Source: Dendrolimus kikuchii (lineage: Eukaryota; Arthropoda; Insecta; Lepidoptera; Lasiocampidae). Taken from it: 64,000 nt of DNA. The stretch is from the NCBI GenBank assembly GCA_019925095.2, contig CM034390.1, positions 2,963,501 through 3,027,500 on the forward strand, in the 5' to 3' direction. Shown one piece after another: positions 21,084-30,854 of the stretch. The notes beneath the pieces were generated by a model. That model was given only the letters and a program-made list of their open reading frames with translations, had not been told where the DNA came from and searched no databases. The first letter of the stretch is position 1, and every line of letters begins with the position of its first letter. The translations under genes and the position numbers were made by a program.

Positions 21084-22535
21084 AGTTTCTTTTTTTTTTT
21101 AGCCAGGGGAAATCCGCTTGAGGACCATAAGCCGCGACAAGGGCAGAACCTTGGGGGGATATTCGCGACCTGTGTGTGGGATTCGCCAGATCGGGGGTGG
21201 CACCAGCATGCCCAGTCAGAACTGGTGCCATGCTGTTGCCACCCCCGGTTAGGGATACCCACTAAAACCCCTGGGTGTTCCGTCCTTCGCCTTATGCCAG
21301 GGCTACGGGTATATGACCTAGCCTCTCCGCAGCCCTGGCAGGCGTGGGCCCCCCTCACGAGGCCTCTTCCATTGCCGGGGACTCATCCTCCGGCATCATC
21401 ATGCTCTCTTTGGCGTGGGGCGGTCTGTAACGCGCCCCACGGGAGGAGAGATGAGCGCGCGCGGAACACTCGCGCTCTCATCTCGACGGCATATGCGGGT
21501 GAGTGAGAACCCCTATACCCCAAGGGGCCCCACCCGCGCCGTCCGCTTACGGTGGCCGAAGGTCGAAATCCGCCCTCCGGCGTCGGCGCGTCCTCCTTTG
21601 GCGGGAGCGGAGCAAAGATGTCCGCTCACGCTCCCGCTCCGCCTCCTCCTTCGCAAGCATAACGCGCTCGCAGAAGGAGGAGACGGCGTCCCATCCGGTT
21701 GAGCTCCCGACCATGGTGCGTACCACGGCCGGGAGCGAGAGGTCAAATCCGGTGACGGCGACGAGGTCTCGGCGCTGCTCTGTCCAGGCAGAACACTCCT
21801 GGAGTGTGTGCAGCGCCGTATCCTCGTCGCCGGTGTCGCAATGATGGCACCCTGACGTCGGCTCACGGCCTAGGCGACACAGGTACCTCCCGAAGCAGCC
21901 ATGCCCCGAGAGGACCTGTGTCAGCCGAAACGTCAGGGTGCCGTGTCTACGTTTTATCCAGTCTTGCAGGACGGGCCTCACCGCTTCAATGGTGGCGAGG
22001 CCCGCGCTGGGGTGTCTGAGGCGTTCTTCCCAGACCACCATGGCGACGTCGCGGAGCTCCGACCGGCAGGCCTCTGTTTCCTGAGGCGCCGGTCTCGTGC
22101 CCCTGGCCAGGGCCTCCTTGCGCCACTGGTATAGCGACGCGAGGACCCTGGCTTCGAGGTCCCATGGTGGGGATCCGGCGAGTAGCGAGGCCGCTTCGAA
22201 GGACACCGTACGGTATCCCCTTATCGCCCTGACGGCCAGTACTCGCTGCGCTTGCCGCAGCAAGACTATATTTCTGGCCGCCAGGCGGTCAGCCCATACG
22301 GGGGCCACATATAGGGCCATAGACCGCACGATGCCTTCGAACAGTTTTCGGCACGTGGCTTCGGGCCCCCCAATGTTGGGCAGCAGGCGCGAAAGCGCTC
22401 CCGCCGCCCTTTTGAGCTTGGGGGCCAATTGCCTAAAATGTGCCGAAAAGTCCCATCGGCTATCGAGGACCAATCCCAGATACTTCAAAGTTTCCCCGAT
22501 TGGGTCCTCCCATTGGCGGCGATCAGCGTGTCGGC
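21084..22535 (-). mobile_element. R1-clade LINE, 5'-truncated
   Basis: Includes the coding end (21547-22535), a roughly 460-bp GC-rich 3' UTR and a short A tail (T run at 21090 on the plus strand). The 3' UTR matches the insertion at 12022-12285. R1-clade elements often show target preference, but the target here cannot be judged because no clear duplication was found. Confidence 0.8.
21547..22488 (-). CDS. R1-clade reverse transcriptase, C-terminal part
   Basis: The open frame of 313 residues starts MKYLGLVLDSRWDFSAHFRQ; homologous codons (GETLKYLGL) extend a little upstream to about 22535, where the copy is truncated. It covers the RT thumb, the region LYVAPVWADRLAARN and QRVLAVRAIRGYRTVS, then a zinc-finger-like CHHCDTGDEDTALHTLQEC (C-x2-C-x9-H-x4-C) that is characteristic of R1-clade proteins near their C-terminus. 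It ends in an Arg-rich tail (RQRRTRRRRRADFDLR). The RT catalytic boxes are missing. There are no stops, so the copy is not very old. Long frames on the opposite strand are shadows. Confidence 0.85.
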   Translation of the reverse strand: MKYLGLVLDSRWDFSAHFRQLAPKLKRAAGALSRLLPNIGGPEATCRKLFEGIVRSMALYVAPVWADRLAARNIVLLRQAQRVLAVRAIRGYRTVSFEAASLLAGSPPWDLEARVLASLYQWRKEALARGTRPAPQETEACRSELRDVAMVVWEERLRHPSAGLATIEAVRPVLQDWIKRRHGTLTFRLTQVLSGHGCFGRYLCRLGREPTSGCHHCDTGDEDTALHTLQECSAWTEQRRDLVAVTGFDLSLPAVVRTMVGSSTGWDAVSSFCERVMLAKEEAERERERTSLLRSRQRRTRRRRRADFDLRPP

Positions 22536-24108
22536 ATACTTACCCCTACTACAACCCCTATGATCCGGAGATTTTTTTTAATAAACATAACCTCACTCTA
22601 AACTCTCACTAAAAAACCGTATACCTCCCCCCCACCTACTTAAAATTTGTGTACCCTAGCCCCTTTTATCTTGGGCCATTATCGTTCCTATAGTATTTTT
22701 TTTTCCATGATAGAAGTTTTAAATATTATCACGTAGCAGTTAAGATTTTTGTACATATAGTCTAAGTTTAAAGTTAAGTGAATTAAGCAAGTAAATACAC
22801 ATCGAGGGTACAACTCATCGTCTTATTTTGTACTCCCTCTCGAGCGGCCGAGCTTAGCTCCCCAAAGGTGATGGCGCCATAGACTCTCGTCTATGGTGCG
22901 TCACCCCATCCAACGGGGTAGCTACCATCGACGTACCACTCGACTTACTTAAACCCTCACAAGCGGTGACTCCGCTGAAGAACACCAAGCAACGACGGAG
23001 TAAGCAATCATTATGGGGCATTAGGGTGTTACCATACCAATCGATCGATCGAAATTGATCGAAGTTAATCAATTGTTTTGGTAGCTTTGATTGATCAACG
23101 GATACCGTTCCATAAGATGTCGATTAACCAATCGATTTAACCATATCGTCCGGCTACATTTATTTCGCGGGCGGGCACCGGGTGACAATAGGGAGCGGTC
23201 GCCGCGCGGCAGAGCGGGGGAAGTTCTCGGATAATCAAGTTCAATTTACCATCGACCGATTAGTCTAGAACCACCCTTACACACAACCTTTAAGTGGTCA
23301 GTAAACAAACAACCAACGAGGAACACACCGCATCATACAGAAAGTAAATAAGCTGTTATCGTGGAGACTACAAAGCCACTGAGAAACATTTTCCAATCTA
23401 CAAGATGTAAACCGTTATACAATACTTTCCGTGGATCGAATGATGAATTTATAAAATGACTACAGAGTTTCACAAGTTGATACACAAGGTAGTTTTATAA
23501 GTTATGAACGAGAATGTGTTTTAATTGAATGGTTTATATTTGGCTGCATATTTCCTTAATAATGCAAGCTCGTTAATGATCAAAATAATTTACTAGATGT
23601 ACTCTCTGTCACTTCCTGCATTATATTTACGAGGGCTTGTGTCGTCAATCAGGTTTTAAATCAGTTAAATGTATATGAACAAAAGATAAATTGCTGCATA
23701 AATATTTTTTGATGATAATCATTAAATATTCCTTTTTAACAAGTGCCCAAAACAATTGACAGTAAATTTAACATAGCGGCAAATTTATTCCCTATAAAGT
23801 AGTGACTGATAATAAATTTTAAATACAATGAACGAATTTTGTCAACTAAGCAACTATTGGTGTGTATTAATAAACTTTAGTAGAAATAGAAGATATTGTT
23901 TCTCATGAATATAGTAAGCATTCAAATGTATTAAAATAAATAATGTTTTAAATTAAAGAAATATTTAAAAGTATTACTACACACACATATGATAATATGT
24001 CTGTAATACTTTTAAGTGTAACGCCTGTTCCCTATAGAGTAGGCCGAGAAAATTGGACCTCGATTCGCTACATGAGTAGCACACATCGCTTATTCTAATT
24101 ATTTTTTA
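22536..24108. other. Mostly unassigned; one strong hairpin and a GC-rich patch
   Basis: A stem-loop lies at 22867-22905 (listed separately). A CpG-rich patch at about 23160-23225 (GCGGTCGCCGCGCGGCAGAG) might be a promoter or old element end. CGAT-rich words occur at 23035-23060. From 23330 to 24100 only AT-rich DNA is visible. Confidence 0.35.
22867..22905. repeat. Stem-loop
   Basis: GGTGATGGCGCCATAGAC, loop TCTC, GTCTATGGTGCGTCACC. It forms about 17 pairs with two G-T wobbles and one bulge. A second small hairpin (CCCC...GGGG) follows. It lies in unassigned GC-richer DNA. Confidence 0.6.
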
Positions 24109-24573
24109 ATTTTTTTATTGCAGGAGTTCAGCCGACAGGCAGACGGCACACTTGATGAAAAGCGGTTACCATCGCCTATGGATATTTGCAACACCAAAAG
24201 TGCTACAAACGCGTTGCTGCTCTCTTACGGGAGACTGGAACCTGGTGACTAATGCCGGAACACAACTCAAGGTGTCATGGCGACATACTTTAGACCAGGG
24301 GTAGCCATCCAGTCGGGCAAATGCTCTACCACGTGGTTGTGGGTTGTTTGGTCGCCTCTTACGACAGGCCGCCCGGACGCAGGAAATTGTATTCTTTCTC
24401 CGTTCTTGCACGGATAAAATAATATTAGCCGGTAATCTTTTCATACAACAGCGAAAAAGAAGGCTGCGATCGCATCTTTTTTGGAAACTACTGAACGTGT
24501 ATGAATGAAACTCGACACAGTGGTGGCTTTTAACCTGAATCACTTAGAATACATTTCATCCTGATAAATAACG
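24109..24573 (-). repeat. P310 with ~160-bp 5' extension
   Basis: The P310 unit is 24109-24415. Beyond its usual 5' end the homology with the copy at 42129 continues to 24573 (plus-strand words GGTAATCTTTTCATACAACA and CTCGACACAGTGGTGGCTTT). A run AATTTTTTTATT is also shared on the tail side. Confidence 0.8.
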
Positions 24574-25018
24574 TCATTTCCTTAAAATAGACGGATTAGC
24601 AAAATAGATGGCGCTGCAATCAAGTTTTTTAAATTGACTAATAAATACCTACGGTGTCATAAACGCTATGTCATTCACTGTATTACTTCAAATCAGGTCG
24701 GCTTCGACTCGCCTCTATGTTTTTCTGGGCAGTTATGTAGACTATGGAATTAGTTTCTTTGTTATTGTAGCGAATTTAACAATAAACAGTAAAGTTTTAA
24801 GTTTAAAAAATTACAGAATATAATCTCCTTAATCCAAATATATTATTAGTAATGAAATATCATTCCAAATCATAGTCATATTTCATAAGTTTTTTTTGTT
24901 TACCATCCATAGGTATGTAGTTCCTTTGCCTGTTATTATAGATTCTTTAAAAACCAAAAATGTTTTTACGCGATGATTATTCACGGGCCTACAAGTTATT
25001 TTAGATTTGATTTTAACA
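24574..25018. other. AT-rich DNA, no feature seen
   Basis: No repeat end or coding signal was recognised. Confidence 0.4.
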
Positions 25019-25555
25019 CTATCGAAGGGTATTAATATAAACTGGCCACAGTGAATCGGACCTTAGTACATCTAAGACTGATTTATAAGTTATTCGACAG
25101 CTACAAAATATAATGTCTAAACAAGTAGCTGAATTTGCAGTTATACGTGTAGGTTCATTAGAAACATGTATGAGATTGAACGATTTAAAAAGATTAATTA
25201 TTTTGGAAGGATTTGTTGACATTTCCAACAAATTAACATTAAAATCTCCACAAATTATAGGCAATTTAGTTTTACTTAGTTTGCTTAATAAGTATTCCAT
25301 TGTGCTTTCAAATATACTGCATGCATGCATACATGCAATACTGCATACCTTCAAACATAGATGTAAAAATTTAAGGGTTAGTTCAAATCCTCTGATATTG
25401 AAATCCGTAGAGAAATCTAATGCTGATCTTATATGGATCAACCATATTGAATCAATTTGGTTGAAAAACACTGAACTGAAGGGAGACGACGGTATCAAGG
25501 ACACAGAGAGATTCAAGTTTATGTTTATACGAATCACTTTGGTTGATTTATCCAA
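25019..25555 (-). pseudogene. LINE endonuclease domain remnant
   Basis: A 178-codon minus-strand frame contains LPIICGDFNVNLLEMS (the GDFN motif) and EPTRITANSATCLDIIF, both typical of the apurinic-type endonuclease domain of CR1/Jockey-group LINEs. The SDH motif at the end of the domain is altered to RSDSLWPV. No RT domain follows to the left. The N-terminal 80 residues are poorly matched, so only part of the frame may be genuine. The overlapping plus-strand frame is a shadow. Confidence 0.6.
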
Positions 25556-25639
25556 ATTGAAAGACAGAAATTATCGGTCTAATATCGGATTTAGACTGAG
25601 ACAAAATTTTTAATAAAAACGATCATTTATGATTAGCCG

Positions 25640-25700
25640 TCGTACAAATAGAAAGAAAGAAAGAAAGAAAACGTTTATTTTCCAAATGCGATCCACACAA
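25640..25700 (-). repeat. Retroelement 3' end with TTTC tail
   Basis: Minus-strand reading GGAAAATAAACGTTTTCTTT followed by CTTTCTTTCT matches the tail style of the fragments at 15640 and 28000. The body is too short to classify. Confidence 0.4.
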
Positions 25701-25722
25701 AATAGAAAACAGACGAACAAAA

Positions 25723-26284
25723 TATCATTATATTAATACGTCAAGCAAAACCTTTGCACCCCTTTTTACGGAAATTGCGCGGACGGAGGAGTATGAAATT
25801 TCGCACACTTACAGAGGAGTGCAGAATGCTAATATATTTTTTTTAATTATGCATAAAAAAAACATTAAGGGCCGCTTGCATAACGATCGCCTTTAAATAA
25901 AATTAGTTAATCATATTAAACTGCCTAAATACGGTTCACACAAAACGTATTGACAGTTCTTAGCGGCAAATTTTGCGTTGTGCAAGACGCTAATTGTATT
26001 TAAGGGTGTTAAATACGTTTTGTGTTTCTTAAATAAATTTAAGCCACCTTATGCAAGCGGCCCTAAATCAATATAAAAAAAATTTACACACACTACCATG
26101 TATTTGATACACACACGCATTTTTGTTTATTGGTAAAGTCAAATTAACAGTGTAGCCTTGGCGAAATCTGTGATCATAGAAGCATAGTCTTTGACAACAG
26201 AACCTTAATAATGTTCAAACTTATAATTTGAACTAATTAAGGTCGAATTTCGACCACTGGGCGACCACTAGTTTTTATAGTTAT
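25723..26284. repeat. Dispersed repeat X, occupied copy
   Basis: Same repeat as 20073-20419, interrupted by a MITE at 25869-26063. The parts left and right of the MITE are both collinear with the unoccupied copy. Confidence 0.75.
25869..26063. mobile_element. 195-bp Harbinger-like MITE with TAA duplication
   Basis: Terminal inverted repeats GGGCCGCTTGCATAA (25869-25883) and its exact complement (26049-26063). TAA flanks both sides (25866-25868, 26064-26066), and the paralogous empty site has one TAA. TAA duplication and a GGGCC end fit PIF/Harbinger-type MITEs. There is no coding capacity. Confidence 0.85.
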
Positions 26285-26450
26285 ATGCCGCAATTCGGCA
26301 AATGCGGTTGGCACTTTGTCTGTGTCGGAGGATATTTCGCCACAGCACTGATATTCAGTGCCCACCCCGGAATGTACACATATTACCTGGACACCCTTAT
26401 AAAAATAATTAATTCATTTAGTCACAATCATAAGTACTGGAAGAAATTTC

Positions 26451-26947
26451 GCCATACACAACGCGGTGCTGGTACCTACGCTCACATATGGAAGAGAGAG
26501 CATGAAAGTAGAGTAAACGCGGTCGAGATGCGAGCACTGCACAAAATCTGCAGAGTGACGCTCGCGGACCGCGTTCGTAATACTGAAGTAAGAAAGAGAG
26601 TTGTTCTGAAAGAGAGTGTCGGGGTGAAGGTAAGGAAAGGAATGCTCCGGTGGTTCGGGCATGTGGAAAGAATGCATGATGAAAGAATGAGTAAACAGAT
26701 ATACAATGCAAAAGTGGATGGATGCAGAAGTCGTGGAAGGCCACGACACACCTTCCATGATCAAATTGATCGTGTACTAGCAGACGGTGATGTCAGGAGC
26801 CTTAAAAACAAAAGAGCGTGCATGACAAGAGTTATGAATGTCAAAGAAGCAAGTGAGGTGTGTAAGAATAAGCCTAAATGGCGCTCTGTTGTTCGTGCCT
26901 ACCCCGCAAGGGAATTGGCGTGAAGTTATGTATGTATGTATGTATGA
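26451..26947 (+). mobile_element. RTE-t fragment with 10-bp TSD and 19-bp deletion
   Basis: Covers the RT thumb and C-terminal region. Relative to the copy at 15905 it lacks 19 bp between two TATGG words (at about 26488), which shifts frame before WKREHESRVNAVEMRAL. The duplication AAGAAATTTC lies at 26441-26450 and 26948-26957. Confidence 0.85.
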
Positions 26948-27128
26948 AAGAAATTTCAACATAAAGATAAATAAATAAAAATATTCAATATTAATAAGAA
27001 TGAAAAATAGATAATAAAGTGATATAGTACGCACAGTGTTTTCATATATATCGGTATAACTTTAATTGTATATGTAATTCTATATAACAAGTTAACATCA
27101 ATTTTTAAAAATTAATTTTAGAGATTAA

Positions 27129-27399
27129 GGGCCTTACTTATAATCGTTTCTTAAATTTAAAGAAACTGCTCAGCAACTGATTAGTGAAAATCTTACCCAT
27201 GAACTCCCCTTTAGTCGAAAATTTTGGGTACAACCTACGTTAATGATTCAAGTTTCGTTTATCTGTGCCCCTCTTAGGTAAATAACGCGTGATACACGTT
27301 TATAAGTGAAAAAAAAGATATTCATTGATTAGGGTCTGATTCTGATTCTCTTACTTAAGAGATGCCTAATCGTTTCTTAACGAAATTATTATAAGGCCG
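27129..27399 (+). mobile_element. Harbinger-like MITE, unoccupied copy
   Basis: Ends GGGCCTTACTTATAAT and, on the other strand, CGGCCTTATAATAATTTC. TAA flanks both sides (27126-27128 and 27400-27402). It is the empty-site reference for the piggyBac-like MITE at 14608. Confidence 0.7.
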
Positions 27400-27429
27400 T
27401 AAATTGTTAAGTCAGTCACACACATATTT

Positions 27430-27530
27430 GATTTCTCGCTATACAGGCTAGTCCTAGTGCGGAACCTATGTAAGCATTAATTCTGTGTAATTTTTTGACA
27501 ATAAATTGATTTGATTTGAATTTGTTTATG
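27430..27530 (+). repeat. Possible LINE 3' tail
   Basis: TTTTTTGACAATAAATTGAT followed by TTGATTTGAATTTG resembles the ATTTG-repeat tails of CR1-type LINEs. No coding part is attached. Confidence 0.35.
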
Positions 27531-27539
27531 AAATAATAT

Positions 27540-27744
27540 ACATACATACATACATACATAACTTCACGCCAGTTCCCTTGCGGGGTAGGCACGAACAACA
27601 GAGTGCCATTTAGGCTTATTCTTACACACCTCACTTGCCTCTTTGACATTCATAACTCTTGTCATGCAAGCTCGTCTGTTCTTAAGGCTTCTGACATCAC
27701 CTTCTGCTAGTACACGATCAATTTGATCATGGAAGGTGTGTTGA
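27540..27744 (-). mobile_element. RTE-t fragment with 12-bp TSD
   Basis: Encodes HTFHDQIDRVLAEGDVRSLK to the C-terminal end, with five TATG units. ATGAAATAATAT flanks it at 27528-27539 and 27745-27756. Confidence 0.85.
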
Positions 27745-27756
27745 ATGAAATAATAT

Positions 27757-28798
27757 GTTGTGTATAACACCATTAAATTTATTATATGTATGATTATATA
27801 TGAATTTTATGTTACAAATATTTGTAAAATTATTGAACTATTTGTCTTCATTATCACAATAATATAATTATTTATTAATAATATAATGTATAGTTTGCCG
27901 TGACGTCGCTCTAGATTCAAGTGGAAGATCAGCGTTGGTCTAACAGACCAACATATTTGCTGAGTTTGATCCAATTTTTAGGACCTAATATATCTTCTGC
28001 TACTTTGTGTTTGTTGTCTTTTTTTATTGTGCTTTATTTATTACTTCAAACGTGTTTGTTTCACTTGTATATGTCCTAAAAATAAACCTGTTTTCTTTCT
28101 TTCTAATTAATTAATTAATTAAAGTTACGTGTTTACAAACATACAATGGCAGTTTTCACTAAAATTTTGACATTTATTTTGAATTCACAGATTTATATTA
28201 TTAGATAAGAAATTTGACTATATCCCTCGGAAGTTCGATATATAATTTATAAATACAGTATTAGGTAATTTAAAATCACTTCATCCTTACGTTTTCATGT
28301 TGAACTGTGTACTATTAAGTCTGTTAACTAAACACCATTTGTACCGGTTTACTTTTCAGCATACGAGCATATGTCGACCGCACGACTCGTCGAATATTCT
28401 TTCAGAGCAGACAGGAAACTAATAAATTGGTTAGTAAAACTTGACCTTGCGACGAGCTGACCACGATCTCGCAACTGACCACTCGTTTCGTATTCCTATT
28501 GAATTTATAGTGTATCTGGATGAATATTTGTTATTCATTCTCATTGTGGAAGGGATCACATAATATGCGTCCTGTTTTATTCAAATGTAGACAAATAGAT
28601 TGTGGATGATGTTCAACTCGAAATATGTGTATCGACAGATAAACGCCCGAATGCCGAGTTCGAGCCTTCCTGTTATTAGGGGAGCCGGACATGCTAGTCC
28701 AAAGCAGATCGGTGAGTTTTAGACATCAATTAAAAAATAAAACATAAGGCTAAGAGGAGTACAGACAGATATATAGATAGCAATAAAATGTATCAAAA
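27757..28798. other. AT-rich DNA with a retroelement tail
   Basis: At 28000-28105 a plus-strand segment (ATGTCCTAAAAATAAACCTG then TTTTCTTTCTTTC) looks like a retroelement 3' end with TTTC tail, followed by a TTAA-type microsatellite (TAATTAATTAATTAATTAA). The rest shows nothing recognisable. Confidence 0.4.
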
Positions 28799-29029
28799 AA
28801 TACATACATACATAACTTCACGCCAGTTCTCTTGCGGGGTAGGCACGAACAACAGAGCGCCATTTAGGCTTATTCTTACACACCTCACTTGCTTCTTTGA
28901 CATTCATAACTCTTGTCATGCACGCTCGTCTGTTCTTAAGGCTCCTGACGTCACCTTCTGCTAGTACACGATCAATTTGATCATGGAAGGTGTGTCGTGG
29001 CCTTCCACGACTTCTGCATCCATCCACTT
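28799..29029 (-). mobile_element. RTE-t fragment joined to P310
   Basis: C-terminal region plus three TATG units. The 5' end (sense AAGTGGATGGATGC) abuts a P310 fragment of opposite sense at 29029/29030. No target duplication was found. Confidence 0.8.
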
Positions 29030-29254
29030 AATTTGCCCGACTGGATGGCTACCACCCCTGGTTTAAAGTATGTCGTCATAACAACCTTGAGCTGTGTTCC
29101 GGCATTAGTGACCAGGTTCCAGTCTCCCTTAAGAGAGCAGCAGCGCATTTATAGCACCTTCGGTGTTGCAAATGTCCATGGGCGATGGTAACCACTTTCC
29201 ATCAAGTGGGCCGTCTGCCTGTCAGTTGAACTCTTGCAATAAAAACAAAAAAAA
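29030..29254 (+). repeat. P310 poly(A) retroelement, 5'-truncated
   Basis: Starts at ATTTGCCCGACTGGATGG and ends CTCTTGCAATAAAAACAAAA. It probably existed before or formed a joint insertion with the adjoining RTE-t copy. Confidence 0.75.
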
Positions 29255-29553
29255 GTTACTATTTGCAGCCTGAAATAATCCTTCGCACTATACATACGAT
29301 GACGTTATTATCTTTATTATTATACGAAATAAAGACATTCACTTTCGGACTGTTTAAAAATAACTCGTCCTTGTAATTTATAATTAGCCTACGCCTGTGG
29401 TAGGTACGTTAAATATTATAAAATTCTGATTACATTTTTCATTGTAATTAATATAAAAGCAGGTTCACAAACCGTTTTATACGATTTTCTAAGTCTCTTT
29501 CAACAAAACTGACTCTGCTATTTCCGATATGTGCAAATTCATTTTTGTCTATC
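29255..29553. other. AT-rich DNA, no feature seen
   Basis: No repeat or coding match was recognised. Confidence 0.4.
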
Positions 29554-29566
29554 ATCGTCTATTGTG

Positions 29567-29763
29567 GAAGGCCACGACACACCTTCCATGATCAAATTGA
29601 TCGTGTACTAGCAGAAGGATGCAGGAGCTTTAAGAATAGACGAGCGTGCATGACAAGAGTTATGAATGTCAAAGAAGCAAGTGAGTTGTGTAAGAATAAG
29701 CGTGAATGGCGCTCTGTTGTACGTGCCCACCCCGCAAGGGAACTGGCGTGAAGTTATGTATGT
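29567..29763 (+). mobile_element. RTE-t fragment with 13-bp TSD
   Basis: The duplication ATCGTCTATTGTG (29554-29566 and 29764-29776) is exact. The copy has a 3-bp deletion giving AEGCRSFKNRR and a tail of only two TATG units. Confidence 0.9.
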
Positions 29764-29955
29764 ATCGTCTATTGTGAACTGGTATTGAAGCCAGGTTCAT
29801 GTGTAAATATTCTCCTCAGGGGCCCAATTCTGCTATTTTAAAATTTTGGCGTTGCGAAGATATTCAAAGTATTATTCCATTGTGATAGTGATATTCGTAT
29901 TCTACTAAATCAACAGTATCTCCTCGAGAAGATGGCGGTGGAATAATAGTAGAAG

Positions 29956-30463
29956 AAAAAAAAACCGACTTTAAAAACTAAAAAGTATAAAATAACTTAT
30001 TTCTAAAGCTATTTTTAATTATAATATCTTATTTTTTATATATTATATCTAAAATATCTTGAAGTCGGTGCGAAGTAAAACATAAAAATTACTATATTTT
30101 GAAAATTACTAAGCAAACAATAGCTTTAGAAATAAGTTATGTTAAATTTTTAGGAGACCAAATGGCAACTATTCCGCATCAAACTAAAGAAGAATCACGT
30201 AAATCGGATCATAAATCTCAGCGTAATTGGTATACATACGGAACGATACGGAAACATTTTTCATGAAAAATGTTCATAAACTGAAAACTACTGGGCCAAA
30301 CTATGTTAAATATTTAGGGGAACAAATGGCACCTATTCCGCATCGAACTAAAAAAGAATCACATAAATCGGATCATAAATCTCAGAGTAATCGGTGAACA
30401 TACATAAAAAAAAAAGATTCCGACGAATTGAGAACCTCCTCCTTTTTTGAAGTCGGTTAAAAA
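29956..30463. mobile_element. Foldback element with AACCGACTTC ends
   Basis: The left end reads AAACCGACTTTAAAAAC, the right end TTTTTTGAAGTCGGTTAA, its complement. The interior holds TCTTGAAGTCGGTGCGAAGT (30057-30076) and a 164-bp tandem duplication (units starting at 30139 and 30303, both with GGCA-CTATTCCGCATC). A second copy lies at 58942-59831. No transposase. Confidence 0.65.
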
Positions 30464-30539
30464 TATTGGTAGAATGGCCAGTGTTAACGCCGACCAATTT
30501 GGTCAACGCCTGGTTGTTTCCTTTTTTCTTTCGCCGCAT

Positions 30540-30850
30540 CTAACACTATGTAATGTGACATAGTCTACGTCCGACCACCGAACGCGCCGCTGCTTCTTCC
30601 GCACAGACCTCGCCGCGTATTGTGTGTTGTGCCGCATTTTATATTCGCTTTATCAACCCGCGTGCTGGAAGGTACCCGCTATACCATACCCAGCTGGTCC
30701 ACTCGCCGAAGGAAGCGCAACATGTGAAGAAAGGATCACGAGGAAGCTGCGAAGCCCGCATCGTTCATAGGGTGTCTGGTGCGGCGACCTATCCCTGTAA
30801 GTCCTTTCCTTCTCTTTTATCCCCGCTCCCGCCCGCGCCAACCTACAATT
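30540..30850. other. GC-rich segment of unknown nature
   Basis: From about 30575 to 30840 the sequence is clearly GC-richer than its flanks (GCGCCGCTGCTTCTTCCGCA, TCCCCGCTCCCGCCCGCGCC). A possible donor CCTGTAAGTCC lies at 30795-30805. Neither strand gives a recognisable protein. It could be a 5' UTR of an element or a host 5' exon. Confidence 0.3.
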
Positions 30851-30854
30851 GAGT

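Noticed and set aside
21039..22612. Several plus-strand frames of 70-170 codons over the R1 element
   Set aside because: They lie opposite the R1 reverse-transcriptase frame and its GC-rich 3' UTR and have no motif.
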